Notes: generated from the letters alone by a model not told the origin. A stretch of 64,000 bases of DNA from Streptomyces sedi (GCF_006335015.1 NZ_VDGT01000020.1:62001-126000), one strand, 5' to 3'; numbered from the stretch's first letter, positions 24,898 through 33,542 are shown. Made by a program: numbers and translations.

Positions 24898-25804
24898 GGC
24901 CGTACCGCTCCTCCGCCTTCCAGAAGTACATGAAGCCGCCGACGCCGACGACGACGGCCCAGCCGAGCGCCCACCACCAGGTGGTCATCGGGATGCTGTC
25001 ATGGTAGTCACCGTCGATCATCGCGTAGCGCATGAGATCCATGTAGACGGCGGCGGGGTTGGCCTCCATCACGCTGGCCACCCAGGAGGGCCAGTCGGCG
25101 CGGGTCTCCACCATGTAGCGCAGCGGGAACATCACGCCCGAGGCGTACATCCAGGTGCGCAGCACGAACGGCATCAGCTGCACCAGGTCGGGGGTGGAGG
25201 CGCCGAGCCGCGCCATGATCAGCGCCAGGCCGGCGTTGAAGACCAGCTGGAGCGCCAGGACGGGGATCACCGTGAACCAGCCCCAGTCGGGGAAGTGGCC
25301 GAAGCCGATCACGATGACGACCAACACGATCATGGAGTACAGCAGTTGCTGGAGCTGCTGGAGCGAGAAGGAGATCGGCAGCGAGGCCCGGGGGAAGTGC
25401 AGGGCGCGCACCAGCCCCAGGTTGCCCGAGATCGACTTGACCCCGGAGAGCACCGACTGCTGGGTGAAGGTGAAGATGAAGACGCCGATGACCAGGAACG
25501 GGATGTACTCCTGGTTGTCCATCCCGCCCCGCCCGCCGATCAGCAGGCCGAAGATCAGAAAGTAGACGAAGGCGTTCAGCAGCGGGGTGAAGACCTGCCA
25601 CAGCTGGCCCAGCTTCGCCTGGCTGTACTGCGCCATGAGCTTCGCCTGCGAGAAGGCGAGGATGAAGTAACGACGACCCCAGAGCTGCCGCGTGTACTGC
25701 GGCAGCGAAGGTCGAGCACCACTGACGGACAGACCATGACGGGCCGCGAGTTCTGATAGTGGCACTTCGCGGGGGGACGCACTGTCGTGCGTGGTCTCAC
25801 TCAC
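24890..25804 (-). CDS. Polysaccharide/teichoic-acid-type ABC exporter permease (Wzm/TagG-like)
   Basis: 304 residues of the ABC2-membrane family with six hydrophobic segments. Typical ABC2 features are the amphipathic start (AQYSQAKLGQLWQVFTPLLNAFVYFLIFG), IPFLVIGVFIFTF in helix 2 and the conserved LVRALHFPRASLPIS coupling region. It pairs with the ATPase downstream. The start is a GTG with a poor ribosome site. The 87 bp upstream contain a 7-bp-stem hairpin (GGGGCCG/CGGCCCC, 25843-25867) but no clear promoter, so it may share the transcript of the GT2 gene. Confidence 0.93.
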   Translation of the reverse strand: MSETTHDSASPREVPLSELAARHGLSVSGARPSLPQYTRQLWGRRYFILAFSQAKLMAQYSQAKLGQLWQVFTPLLNAFVYFLIFGLLIGGRGGMDNQEYIPFLVIGVFIFTFTQQSVLSGVKSISGNLGLVRALHFPRASLPISFSLQQLQQLLYSMIVLVVIVIGFGHFPDWGWFTVIPVLALQLVFNAGLALIMARLGASTPDLVQLMPFVLRTWMYASGVMFPLRYMVETRADWPSWVASVMEANPAAVYMDLMRYAMIDGDYHDSIPMTTWWWALGWAVVVGVGGFMYFWKAEERYGRG

Positions 25805-25891
25805 CTTGGGAAACTTTCGTCCTCGCAGGGCAAAGGGCGGTAGGGGCCGCGCGAACTCTTCGGCCCCAGGATGGTCTCAGACCCGAGCTTG

Positions 25892-26794
25892 TCAGATAAC
25901 AGGAGGTCGTCCCAGCCGGGTCAGCCGCCATACCGTACGCCAACGCATCGCCCTGCGTTGACCACACGGGGTGCGCCAGCCCTCGGCGAAACCGCCGAAC
26001 CATGCCTTCAGTGCCGTCCAGGAGGGGCGTCTGACCAGGGTGAGCAGCATCCAGACGCCGAGATAGACCGGTACCAGGGGAATCGGCAGGTTCCTACGGG
26101 CCAGCCAGACGCGGTTCCTGGCGACCATGCGGTGGTACATCGCGTGCCGGGAGGGCGCGGTGGTGGGGTGGTGCAGCAGCAGATCCGCGCGGTAGTCGAT
26201 CGCCCAGCCCGCGTCGAGGGCGCGCCAGGCCAGGTCGGTCTCCTCGTGCGCGTAGAAGAAGTTGTCCGGGAGGCCGCCGACGTCCCGGAAGACGTCGGTG
26301 CGCACCGCGTTGGCGCCGCCGAGGAAGGTGGTGACCCGCGAGGAGCGCATCGGGTCGGAGGCGCGCAGGCGGGGGACGTGGCGGCGCTGGGTGACCCCGG
26401 TGTCGGGGTCGGCGATCCGGAAGCTGACGATGCCGAGACCGGGATCGGCGGCGAACGCCTCCCGCACCAGGCGGACCGTTTCTTTGTCCGGAAGCAGCCC
26501 GTCGTCGTCCAAAAACAGCAGCACGTCGACATCGGAACCCGCGGGTCCGAACGCCTCGATGCCGACGTTCCGACCTCCGGGAATGCCCAGATTCTCCGGG
26601 AGTTCGACGCCGCGGACCCCCTCGGGGAGCGGGGGCAGTCCGGCGCCGTTCCCCACCACGACGACGTCGACGGCCTTGCCCTCCTGGGCCGCCACCGAGT
26701 CGAGCAGGGCGCCCAGCTCCGCCGGGCGGTCCCCCATCGTCAGCACCACGGCGCCGACGGTGAGGGACGCCGGGTCCGTCTCCGGGGCGCTCAC
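25892..26794 (-). CDS. Family 2 glycosyltransferase
   Basis: About 300 residues, starting at a GTG that overlaps the stop of the CDP-alcohol transferase gene (GTGA). The GT-A nucleotide-binding region reads LTVGAVVLTMGDRPAELGALLDS, the metal motif is VDVLLFLDDDGLLPD, and an acceptor-site motif follows as FFYAHEETDLAWRALDAGW (the ED pair). The arrangement NLGIPGGRNVGIEAF is typical of rhamnosyl/galactosyl-transferase-like GT2 proteins. It probably adds a sugar from a UDP or dTDP donor to the lipid or polyol product of this cluster before export. Confidence 0.93.
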   Translation of the reverse strand: MSAPETDPASLTVGAVVLTMGDRPAELGALLDSVAAQEGKAVDVVVVGNGAGLPPLPEGVRGVELPENLGIPGGRNVGIEAFGPAGSDVDVLLFLDDDGLLPDKETVRLVREAFAADPGLGIVSFRIADPDTGVTQRRHVPRLRASDPMRSSRVTTFLGGANAVRTDVFRDVGGLPDNFFYAHEETDLAWRALDAGWAIDYRADLLLHHPTTAPSRHAMYHRMVARNRVWLARRNLPIPLVPVYLGVWMLLTLVRRPSWTALKAWFGGFAEGWRTPCGQRRAMRWRTVWRLTRLGRPPVI

Positions 26795-27576
26795 CGCAGC
26801 CTGCTGGAGGCGAGGATGGAGACCAGGTGCAGCAGCGTCTGGAGCACGGCGACCGCCGCCAGGAACGCCACCCCGAGCCGGGTGAAGAACAGCTCGCCGC
26901 CGACGACGTCGGCCACCGCGACCACCAGGATCAGCAGCGAGGCCTCGACGCCGCCGACCAGCCGGTGGAACTTGAGCGCCGCCGCCGCCCTGCGGGCCAG
27001 CGCGAGGCCGGAGGATCGCGGCGTGGCCGCCTCGTCCTTGACCGCGGGCAGCCCGCTGCGCGCCCTGGCGACGTCGACCAGGTCGGTCTCGGCCTTGATC
27101 AGGATGGCGCCGAGCGCGGCCAGCGCGCCGAGGAACGCCCACAGCCAGTTCGCCGACTCCTCGTGCTGGCCGAAGAGGTCGGCGGCCCGCATCCCGAACC
27201 CGACGAGCAGCGCCGCCTCGGAGAGGTAGTGGCCGACCCGGTCCAGGTAGACACCCGTGATCGAGGTCTGGCCGCGCCAGCGGGCGACCTCGCCGTCGAC
27301 GCAGTCCAGCAGCAGGTAGAGCTGTATCAGCAGGGCGGCCAGGACCGCGCCCGTCAGCCCCGGGATCAGCAGGGCGGCGCCGGCTGCCACCCCGGCGACG
27401 ACCATCAGATAGGTGAGCTGGTTGGGCGTGACGCGGGTGTTGACCAGGTGCCTGGTCCAGCGCAGGGAGATCTCCCGCATGTACAGCCGCCCGGCCCAGT
27501 GCTCACCACTGCGGCGGTCCTTGACGCCGGCGGGGTGCACCACGGGGCGGAGTTCAGCTACCGATGGCTTTGACAT
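26791..27576 (-). CDS. CDP-alcohol phosphatidyltransferase family protein (variant motif)
   Basis: 261 residues with about six hydrophobic helices. The family signature D-x2-DG-x2-AR-x8-G-x3-D-x3-D is present as DCVDGEVARW followed by GVYLDRVGHY. Asp91, Asp94, Gly95, Ala98, Arg99, Gly108 and Asp112 are all in place, but the last position, the proposed catalytic Asp, is His116. Known members transfer a phospho-alcohol from a CDP-activated donor to a second alcohol. The His may reflect a distinct actinobacterial subfamily rather than inactivity. It overlaps the dehydrogenase upstream by 23 bp and the GT2 gene downstream by 4 bp. Confidence 0.88.
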   Translation of the reverse strand: MSKPSVAELRPVVHPAGVKDRRSGEHWAGRLYMREISLRWTRHLVNTRVTPNQLTYLMVVAGVAAGAALLIPGLTGAVLAALLIQLYLLLDCVDGEVARWRGQTSITGVYLDRVGHYLSEAALLVGFGMRAADLFGQHEESANWLWAFLGALAALGAILIKAETDLVDVARARSGLPAVKDEAATPRSSGLALARRAAAALKFHRLVGGVEASLLILVVAVADVVGGELFFTRLGVAFLAAVAVLQTLLHLVSILASSRLR

Positions 27577-28615
27577 AGTCCGCGTACGCGTCCCTGATTT
27601 CGTCGGTGGTCAGGTCGAGGTGTTCGAGAATGGTGTAGCGCCCGGGGCGGGTCTGCGGGGCGAACGCCACGGCGGTGACGAACTCCTCGGTGGAGAAGCC
27701 GATCTCGTCCGGCCGCACGGGCAGCCCGTGCCGCGCCAGCACCTCGGCGAAGAGCCCGCAGGACTCCCCGTCGCCCCGCAGGTGCATGGCGAAGGCGGCG
27801 CCGAGGCCGACCTGCTCGCCGTGCGGGGCCGAGCGGCGCGGATAGAGGATGTCCAGCGCGTGCGAGATCTCGTGGCAGGCGCCGGACGACGGGCGGCTGT
27901 GCCCGGCGATGGACATGGCGATGCCGCCCAGCACCAGTGCCTCGGCCAGCACCGTCAGGAACTGGTCGTCGTCGCAGTCCCCCGGGTGCCGCAGGACGGC
28001 CTCGCCGGCCTGACGGGCGATGGCGGCGGCCAGCCCGTCGATCTGCTCGCCGGTCTCCCGGTGGGACAGCTCCCAGTCGGCGATGGCGGAGATGTTGGAG
28101 ACCGCGTCGCCGATGCCGGAGCGGACGTAGCGCCGCGGGGCGTCCCTGATGACCTCCAGGTCGACGACGAGCGCGATGGGCGCGGGCACCCCGTAGGAGC
28201 CGCGCCCCGCGTCGTTGTCGAGGGTGGAGATCGGGGAGCAGATGCCGTCGTGGGCGAGGTTGGTGGCGACCGCGACCATCGGCAGGCCGACGCGCGCGGA
28301 GGCGTACTTGGCGGCGTCGATGATCTTGCCGCCGCCGAGGCCGACCACGGCGTCGTAGTGGCCGGAACGCATCGCGTCGGCCAGCTGGACGGCCGCGTCG
28401 ATGGTCCCGCCGGCGACCTCGTACCAGTCGGCGCCCGGCAGCGCGGGGCTCAGCCGCTCGCGGAGCGTGGCGCCCGAGCCCTTGCTGATGGCGACGGCCA
28501 GCCGGCCGGAGGACGAGATCCGCTGGTCGGCCAGGAGCCCCGCCAGGTTGTCCAGAGCCCCCGCCGCGATGTCGACCGAGACCGGGGACGGGATGAGGCG
28601 GGTCAGTACTGGCAC
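27554..28615 (-). CDS. Iron-containing alcohol dehydrogenase, glycerol-1-phosphate dehydrogenase/AraM-like
   Basis: About 353 residues from a GTG with GGGAGA seven bases upstream. The NAD(P)-binding segment VVGLGGGKIIDAAKYAS and VAVATNLAHDGICSPIS match the EgsA/AraM (sn-glycerol-1-phosphate dehydrogenase) branch. Metal ligands expected for this branch are visible: the Asp in SGIGDAVSN, and His residues in GHSRPSSGACHEISHAL and PHGEQVGLG. It would reduce dihydroxyacetone phosphate or a similar keto-polyol phosphate to a polyol phosphate, which the neighbouring nucleotidyltransferase could activate with CTP. It overlaps both neighbours (13 and 23 bp). Confidence 0.88.
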   Translation of the reverse strand: MPVLTRLIPSPVSVDIAAGALDNLAGLLADQRISSSGRLAVAISKGSGATLRERLSPALPGADWYEVAGGTIDAAVQLADAMRSGHYDAVVGLGGGKIIDAAKYASARVGLPMVAVATNLAHDGICSPISTLDNDAGRGSYGVPAPIALVVDLEVIRDAPRRYVRSGIGDAVSNISAIADWELSHRETGEQIDGLAAAIARQAGEAVLRHPGDCDDDQFLTVLAEALVLGGIAMSIAGHSRPSSGACHEISHALDILYPRRSAPHGEQVGLGAAFAMHLRGDGESCGLFAEVLARHGLPVRPDEIGFSTEEFVTAVAFAPQTRPGRYTILEHLDLTTDEIRDAYADYVKAIGS

Positions 28616-29355
28616 GCGATCTCCCTGCCCCGGGCGAGGTCGTCGTGGTTGTCGATCTCGACCCAGCTGACCTCGCCGATCGGCGCGGTGTCGATGTGGA
28701 AGCCGCGGTGGACCAGCTCCTGGTAGCCGTCCTCGTAGTAGAGCTGGGGGTCGCGCTCGTAGGTGGTGCGCAGCGCGTCGGCCAGCTCGGCGGCGGCCTC
28801 CGGCTCGATGAGGGTGACACCGATGTACTCGCCGGTGGCCTCGGAGGGGTCCATCAGCTTGGTGATCCGGCGCACGCCCTTCTCCGGGTCGGCGACGACC
28901 TTCATCTCCTCGTCGGCCAGGTTCTTGACCGTGTCCAGGGCGAGGATGATCCGGCGGCCCTCGCCCCTGGCGGCGAGCAGGGTGCGCTCGACGGAGGGCG
29001 GGTGCACGGTGTCGCCGTTGGCCAGGATCACGCCCTCGGCGATCACCTCGCGGGCGCACCAGAGGGAGTAGGCGTTGTTCCACTCCTCGGCCTTGTCGTT
29101 CTCCACGAGGGTGAGCTTCACTCCGTAGCGGCGCTCCAGGTCGGCGCGGCGCTCCTCGATGGCCTCCTTGCGGTAGCCGACCACGATGGCCGCCTCGCTG
29201 AGGCCGACCTCGGCGAAGTTGGCCAGGGTGAGGTCGAGCACGGTCCTGGCTTCGCCGCCCTCCGGCTCGATCACCGGGACCAGTGCCTTGGGCAGGGTGT
29301 CGGTGTAGGGCCGAAGACGCCTTCCGGCGCCGGCGGCCAGCACGAGGCCGATCAT
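28603..29355 (-). CDS. Sugar/polyol-phosphate nucleotidyltransferase
   Basis: About 250 residues from the ATG of MIGLVLAAGAGRRLRPYT, which has AGGAGAA upstream. This is the NTP_transferase signature (G-x-G-x-R followed by LPKALVPV). Later motifs are VVGYRKEAIEERRAD, NNAYSLWCAREVIAEG and the metal Asp in LANGDTVHP, with EIDNHDDLARGREIA at the C-terminus. The NNxYSLW block and the C-terminus resemble phosphocholine or inositol-1-phosphate cytidylyltransferases more than glucose-1-phosphate enzymes. I therefore expect CTP and a polyol phosphate as substrates, giving the CDP-alcohol used by the two neighbouring transferases. It overlaps the large CDP-alcohol transferase by 4 bp. Confidence 0.88.
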   Translation of the reverse strand: MIGLVLAAGAGRRLRPYTDTLPKALVPVIEPEGGEARTVLDLTLANFAEVGLSEAAIVVGYRKEAIEERRADLERRYGVKLTLVENDKAEEWNNAYSLWCAREVIAEGVILANGDTVHPPSVERTLLAARGEGRRIILALDTVKNLADEEMKVVADPEKGVRRITKLMDPSEATGEYIGVTLIEPEAAAELADALRTTYERDPQLYYEDGYQELVHRGFHIDTAPIGEVSWVEIDNHDDLARGREIACQY

Positions 29356-31220
29356 GCGGGTTCTCCTGTTTCGTCGTGTACGGCTGGTGCCTGGGAGGAG
29401 ACCCAGAAGCGGATGCTCTCCGCCAGCACCAGGAGCGCCAGGACCCCGGCGAGGGTCGCGAGCGCGAGAGTGAAGCCCTGGCCGCCGGCCCACAGGGCGG
29501 CGGCGACCGTGACCACCAGGGCACGGCCCTCGTGGCCGCCGGTGGCGGTGACCAGCCAGCGGGGAGGCGCCCCGGCGCCGCCGCGAAGGCGGTACACCGT
29601 GTCGTAGTGATGGTAGGCGCTGGCGGCCACCAGGCAGAAAGCCGCCGGCAACGCACCGTTCACCTCGCTGTGGGCGGCCAGCAGCAGGATGGTCAGATAC
29701 TCGCCGGCCCGGAAGAGCGGCGGGAGCAGCCAGTCGAGGCGGCCCGCCAGCGGGAGCGCGGCGGCCCGGCCAGCGAGCAGCGCGTAGCCCGCCGCGCCGA
29801 GCACGGCGAGCCAGCTGCCCTCCCCCACCGTCGGGGGCAGGGTGAGCGACAACACGGCCACCGCCAGCAGCGCGAGGGCGGGGGCCGGCACGGGCAGCGG
29901 CAGTCGGGGGCGGGCGGCCAGCGCCGCGAGCGGGCCGTTGTCGGCGAGGCCGGCCAGCGCCTCGGGCGCCGAGGCCGCCGAGCCGCGGCTCCGCAGCGAG
30001 CGCAGCAGCCGGCCGGCGGTGGTGTAGCAGGCGGCGAAGCCGCTGGCGACCAGCAGCACCACCAGCGTGGTCCTGGGGGTGGTCAGTGCCGTCAACACGG
30101 CGATCAGCAGCCAGCGTTCACCGATCGGCAGCACGATCATGCGGCGGGCCCAGACGGTCCAGCCGATGCGGTCCAGCCGGCCGGAGAGGGCGTTGGCCGC
30201 GCCGCCGCCCGAGGGGGCGGGCGGATGGGACTCGTTGAAGGCGAAGTCCACGATATGGCGGCAGGTGCCCAGGATCATCGCGCCAAGCGCCAGCGCCCAG
30301 ACGTCGTCGTCGGAACGGGCGGCGCCCAGCGCGAGGCCCGCGTAGAACGCGTACTCCTTGGCGCGGTCGAAGGTGGCGTCCAACCACGCGCCGAGCGTGG
30401 AGTACTTGAGCGCGTAGCGCGCCAACTGGCCGTCGGCGCAGTCGAGTACGAACGAGGCGAGCAGCAGCACGCCGGCGGCGACGAAGCCCCAGCGCTCGCC
30501 GGTGGCGGCGCAGCCGGCGGCGATCAGCGCGGTGAGCAGTGAGGCGGTGGTGACCTGGTTGGGCGTCAGGCCGCGCCGGGCGCACCAGCGGGCCACATAG
30601 CGGGAGTAGGGGCTGACGAGGTGGGTGGTGGTGAACCCGTCGCGCGACTTCACGGCGGTGCGCAGCCGGACGGCCTCGTCGTCGACGGCGGCGACGCGCT
30701 CGGCGGCCCGCGCGCGGGCGGGTCCGTCGGCCGGGACCTCGGCGACGAGGGTGCCGAGCTCCGGCCGGTGCGGCTCGGCACCGGCCTCGGCCAGCAGCGC
30801 GGCGAGCCGGTCCACCGTGCGGTCCGCCTCCGGGGGCGCGGCGAGCCCGCCGGCGCCGGCCTCGCGGTCGGCGCCGTCGCCGGCGAGGGCGGCGAGCGCG
30901 GCGGCGAGCGCCGCGCGGCCGGCCGGGGCGGCCGTCAGGGCACCGGGGACGGCGGCGGTCGGGAAGCGCGGGTCGGTGAGGCCGAGGCGCAGGCTGTGCC
31001 GGTGGCCGACGAAGCGGGGGTCGACGAGGGCGACCCGCCGGCCGGCGGGAACGGCCGCCACCGCCTCCGCCAACTCGCCCGGCGACCGGACCGTCGAGAC
31101 GGTGAATCCCAACGCCCGCAACTCGTCCTCGATCAAGGACCCGGGATCGGGTGGTCCGGTCAGGATGGCGCTGGACAGCTGACTCACTCCTCGCGACAAC
31201 TCCGCGCTCTGCGGCGGCAT
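29352..31220 (-). CDS. Large CDP-alcohol phosphatidyltransferase with extra N- and C-terminal domains
   Basis: About 622 residues. An N-terminal soluble region of about 190 residues (LIEDELRALGFTVSTV, RRVALVDPRFVGHRHSLRLGLTDPRFPT) looks like a degenerate nucleotidyltransferase-type domain. The CDP-alcohol transferase core has the full signature DCADGQLARY then GAWLDATFDRAKEY, with all four Asp. The C-terminus adds several helices and a hydrophobic domain I associate with DUF5941. I chose the ATG at 31220 because a good promoter ends 10 bp before it, giving a leaderless start; an earlier in-frame codon at 31283 lies inside that promoter. It opens the surface-polymer operon and probably makes the phosphodiester core. 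Confidence 0.85.
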   Translation of the reverse strand: MPPQSAELSRGVSQLSSAILTGPPDPGSLIEDELRALGFTVSTVRSPGELAEAVAAVPAGRRVALVDPRFVGHRHSLRLGLTDPRFPTAAVPGALTAAPAGRAALAAALAALAGDGADREAGAGGLAAPPEADRTVDRLAALLAEAGAEPHRPELGTLVAEVPADGPARARAAERVAAVDDEAVRLRTAVKSRDGFTTTHLVSPYSRYVARWCARRGLTPNQVTTASLLTALIAAGCAATGERWGFVAAGVLLLASFVLDCADGQLARYALKYSTLGAWLDATFDRAKEYAFYAGLALGAARSDDDVWALALGAMILGTCRHIVDFAFNESHPPAPSGGGAANALSGRLDRIGWTVWARRMIVLPIGERWLLIAVLTALTTPRTTLVVLLVASGFAACYTTAGRLLRSLRSRGSAASAPEALAGLADNGPLAALAARPRLPLPVPAPALALLAVAVLSLTLPPTVGEGSWLAVLGAAGYALLAGRAAALPLAGRLDWLLPPLFRAGEYLTILLLAAHSEVNGALPAAFCLVAASAYHHYDTVYRLRGGAGAPPRWLVTATGGHEGRALVVTVAAALWAGGQGFTLALATLAGVLALLVLAESIRFWVSSQAPAVHDETGEPA

Positions 31221-31230
31221 GTCGGCAGAG

Positions 31231-31259
31231 ATTATCTGATGACCACCGCGCGGCAAGAA
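31231..31259 (-). promoter_or_regulatory. Promoter of the surface-polymer operon, probably leaderless
   Basis: On the minus strand, TTCTTG (31254-31259) and GATAAT (31231-31236) are separated by exactly 17 bp. The -10 ends 10 bp before the ATG at 31220, so the transcript should start at or a few bases before the start codon. There is no ribosome site, which fits leaderless translation. Confidence 0.6.
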
Positions 31260-31384
31260 CGGCGTTGGGGTGGGGAAACCCACGGTTCATTTAGGGCGTC
31301 CGACGAACACCGAATGTGACCCTACGCGATGCCGCCGACACTCAGCGAAGTCGCCCTGTCCGAGGCGGCCGTTAGGGTTTCCGC

Positions 31385-32356
31385 ATGAGTTGGCTGATCA
31401 CCGGCGGCGCCGGTTACATCGGGGCCCACGTGGCGCGGGCGATGGTCGAGGCCGGCGAGCGCGTGGTGGTACTGGACGACCTGTCCTCCGGCGCCGCCGA
31501 GCGACTGCCGGACGGGGTGGAGCTGGTGCGCGGCTCCGTCGCCGACGCGGACACGGTCGCCGGAGCGCTCACGGAGCACGGGGTGACGGGCGTGGTCCAT
31601 CTCGCGGCGCGCAAGCGGGTGCCCGAGTCGGTGGCCGACCCGCTCCTCTACTACCGGGAGAACGTGGGCGGCCTCGGCGAGCTGCTGGAGGCGATGGTGG
31701 GCGCCGGGGTGCGCCGGCTGGTCTTCTCCTCCTCGGCCGCGGTCTACGGCTCCCCCGACGTGCCGCTGGTCACGGAGGAGACGCCCTGCCTCCCCGTGAA
31801 CCCGTACGGCGAGACCAAGCTGGCCGGCGAGTGGCTGGTGCGCGCGGTCGGCCGGGCGCACGGGCTGCGTTCGGTGTGCCTGCGGTACTTCAACGTGGCG
31901 GGCGCCGCCTCCCCCGAGCTGGCCGACCGGGGCGCGGCCAACGTCGTCCCCCTGTTCTTCGAGCGGATCGACGCGGGGCTGCCGCCGGTGATCTTCGGCG
32001 ACGACTACCCGACGCCGGACGGCACCTGTGTGCGGGACTACGTCCATGTCGCGGACCTGGCGCGGGCGCATCTCGCGGCGGCCCGGGAGCTGGCGCGCGG
32101 GGGCCCGCCGGAGGGCGACCTGACGGTGAACGTGGGGACCGGCGCGGGCGTCTCCGTGCGGGAGATGGCGGCGGCGGTCGCCGAGGCGACGGGCCGGCCG
32201 CTGACGCCGGTGGTCGAGGCCCGGCGCGCGGGCGATCCGCCGCGGGTGGTGGCCTCGGCGGCGCTGGCCGCCGAGCGGCTGGGCTTCACGGCGCGGCACG
32301 GGCTCGCGGAGATGGTCTCCTCGGCCTGGGAGGGCTGGCGGGCGACCCGACCGTGA
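31385..32356 (+). CDS. galE: UDP-glucose 4-epimerase GalE
   Basis: 323 residues of the extended SDR family. The NAD motif is TGGAGYIGAHVA (residues 6-17), the catalytic Ser region is VFSSSAAVYGSP and the Tyr/Lys pair is NPYGETK. SVCLRYFNVAGA and DGTCVRDYVHVADLARAH are classic GalE blocks. It interconverts UDP-glucose and UDP-galactose, and may feed the divergent surface-polymer cluster, whose GT2 could use a UDP-sugar. A TAGGGT hexamer ends six bases before the ATG and no ribosome site is visible, so translation may be leaderless. A second epimerase of this type lies at 49106. Confidence 0.95.
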   Translation: MSWLITGGAGYIGAHVARAMVEAGERVVVLDDLSSGAAERLPDGVELVRGSVADADTVAGALTEHGVTGVVHLAARKRVPESVADPLLYYRENVGGLGELLEAMVGAGVRRLVFSSSAAVYGSPDVPLVTEETPCLPVNPYGETKLAGEWLVRAVGRAHGLRSVCLRYFNVAGAASPELADRGAANVVPLFFERIDAGLPPVIFGDDYPTPDGTCVRDYVHVADLARAHLAAARELARGGPPEGDLTVNVGTGAGVSVREMAAAVAEATGRPLTPVVEARRAGDPPRVVASAALAAERLGFTARHGLAEMVSSAWEGWRATRP

Positions 32357-32560
32357 CACGCCGCGCTCCGTTCCGCGACGCCTGCGGCGCGCGGTGGGGA
32401 CGCTGTGTGGACCCACCAGTGCCGCAGGTCGGGGCCCCTCTCCGCCGGACCGATGAACGCGCAGGTCAGAGCACATGACAACGGTGTTCAGTGCCGCGTT
32501 GCCCGATACCCCCCGCCCGTAGTTCACTGGTCGGGAGCCTACGAAGAGGGGGCGGCGCGC

Positions 32561-33523
32561 ATGGGCGCGGGACACGATCACGGCCGGCTGGGCCACGGCC
32601 ACGGCCACGGCCACGGGCACGGTGCCCGGGAGACCAGGGGCGCGGCCTATCGGGGGCGCCTGTGGGTGGCCCTCGGCATAGCGGCGCTGCTGCTGGTGGG
32701 GCAGATGGTGGGGGCGTGGGTCACCGGCTCGCTGGCGCTGCTGGCGGACGCGGGGCATGTCGCGACGGACGCCGTCGGGATCGGGATGGCACTGGCCGCG
32801 ATCCACTTCGCCAACCGGCCGGCCGACAGCGAGCGGCGCACGTTCGGGATGGCGCGGTTGGAGATCCTCGCCGCGCTGGTCAACTGCCTGCTGCTGCTGG
32901 GGGTGGGCGGCTACATCCTGGTCGAGTCGATCAGCAGGCTGCGCGAGCCGACGGAGGTGCCGGGGGCGACGACGATCGTCTTCGGCGTGGTGGGTCTCGC
33001 GTTGAACTGCCTCTCGCTGGCGCTGCTGATGCGCGGCCAGCGGGAGAACCTGAACGTCAGGGGCGCCTTCCTTGAGGTGCTGGCGGACGCGTTGGGCTCG
33101 GTCGCGGTGATCGCGGCGGCGCTGGTCATCCTGCTGACCGGCTGGCAGCGCGCCGACCCGGTGGCCTCGCTGCTGATCGCCCTGATGATCGTGCCGCGCA
33201 CGGTGAAGCTGGCGCGGGAGGCGCTTGAGGTGCTGCTGGAGTCGGCGCCGCGGGACGTGCGGGTGGCCGAGGTGCGTGACCACATCCTTGAGCTGCCGGG
33301 CGTCGAGGGCGTGCACGACCTGCACGTGTGGACGATCACCTCGGGGATGCCCGTGCTGACGGCGCACGTCGTGGTCAGCCCCGAGCTCCTCGACGAGGTC
33401 GGGCACGAGCAGACCCTCCACGAGTTGCAGGCGTGCCTGGGCGGCCACTTCGAGGTGGCGCACTGCACGTTCCAGCTGGAGCCCTCCGGGCACGCCGCCC
33501 ACGAGTCGGGGCTCTGCCACTGA
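32561..33523 (+). CDS. Cation diffusion facilitator (CzcD-like zinc/cobalt exporter)
   Basis: 320 residues. A His-rich cytoplasmic start (alternating Gly-His after HDHGRLGHG) is followed by six hydrophobic helices and a C-terminal CDF domain (PGVEGVHDLHVWTITSGMPVLTAHV). The transmembrane metal site has His and Asp in helix 2 (ADAGHVATD). In helix 5 the usual HxxxD reads EVLAD, so the His position is Glu. It should export divalent metal in exchange for protons, with the His tail gathering metal. GAGGGGG lies 11 bases before the ATG. It lies 204 bp after galE and is probably independent of it. Confidence 0.93.
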   Translation: MGAGHDHGRLGHGHGHGHGHGARETRGAAYRGRLWVALGIAALLLVGQMVGAWVTGSLALLADAGHVATDAVGIGMALAAIHFANRPADSERRTFGMARLEILAALVNCLLLLGVGGYILVESISRLREPTEVPGATTIVFGVVGLALNCLSLALLMRGQRENLNVRGAFLEVLADALGSVAVIAAALVILLTGWQRADPVASLLIALMIVPRTVKLAREALEVLLESAPRDVRVAEVRDHILELPGVEGVHDLHVWTITSGMPVLTAHVVVSPELLDEVGHEQTLHELQACLGGHFEVAHCTFQLEPSGHAAHESGLCH

Positions 33524-33542
33524 GCCGCCGGCCCGGCGCGTG

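Noticed and set aside
25843..25867. Terminator splitting the surface-polymer cluster before the permease gene
   Set aside because: The 7-bp stem has a long loop and no T-tract, so I do not treat it as a proven transcript end.
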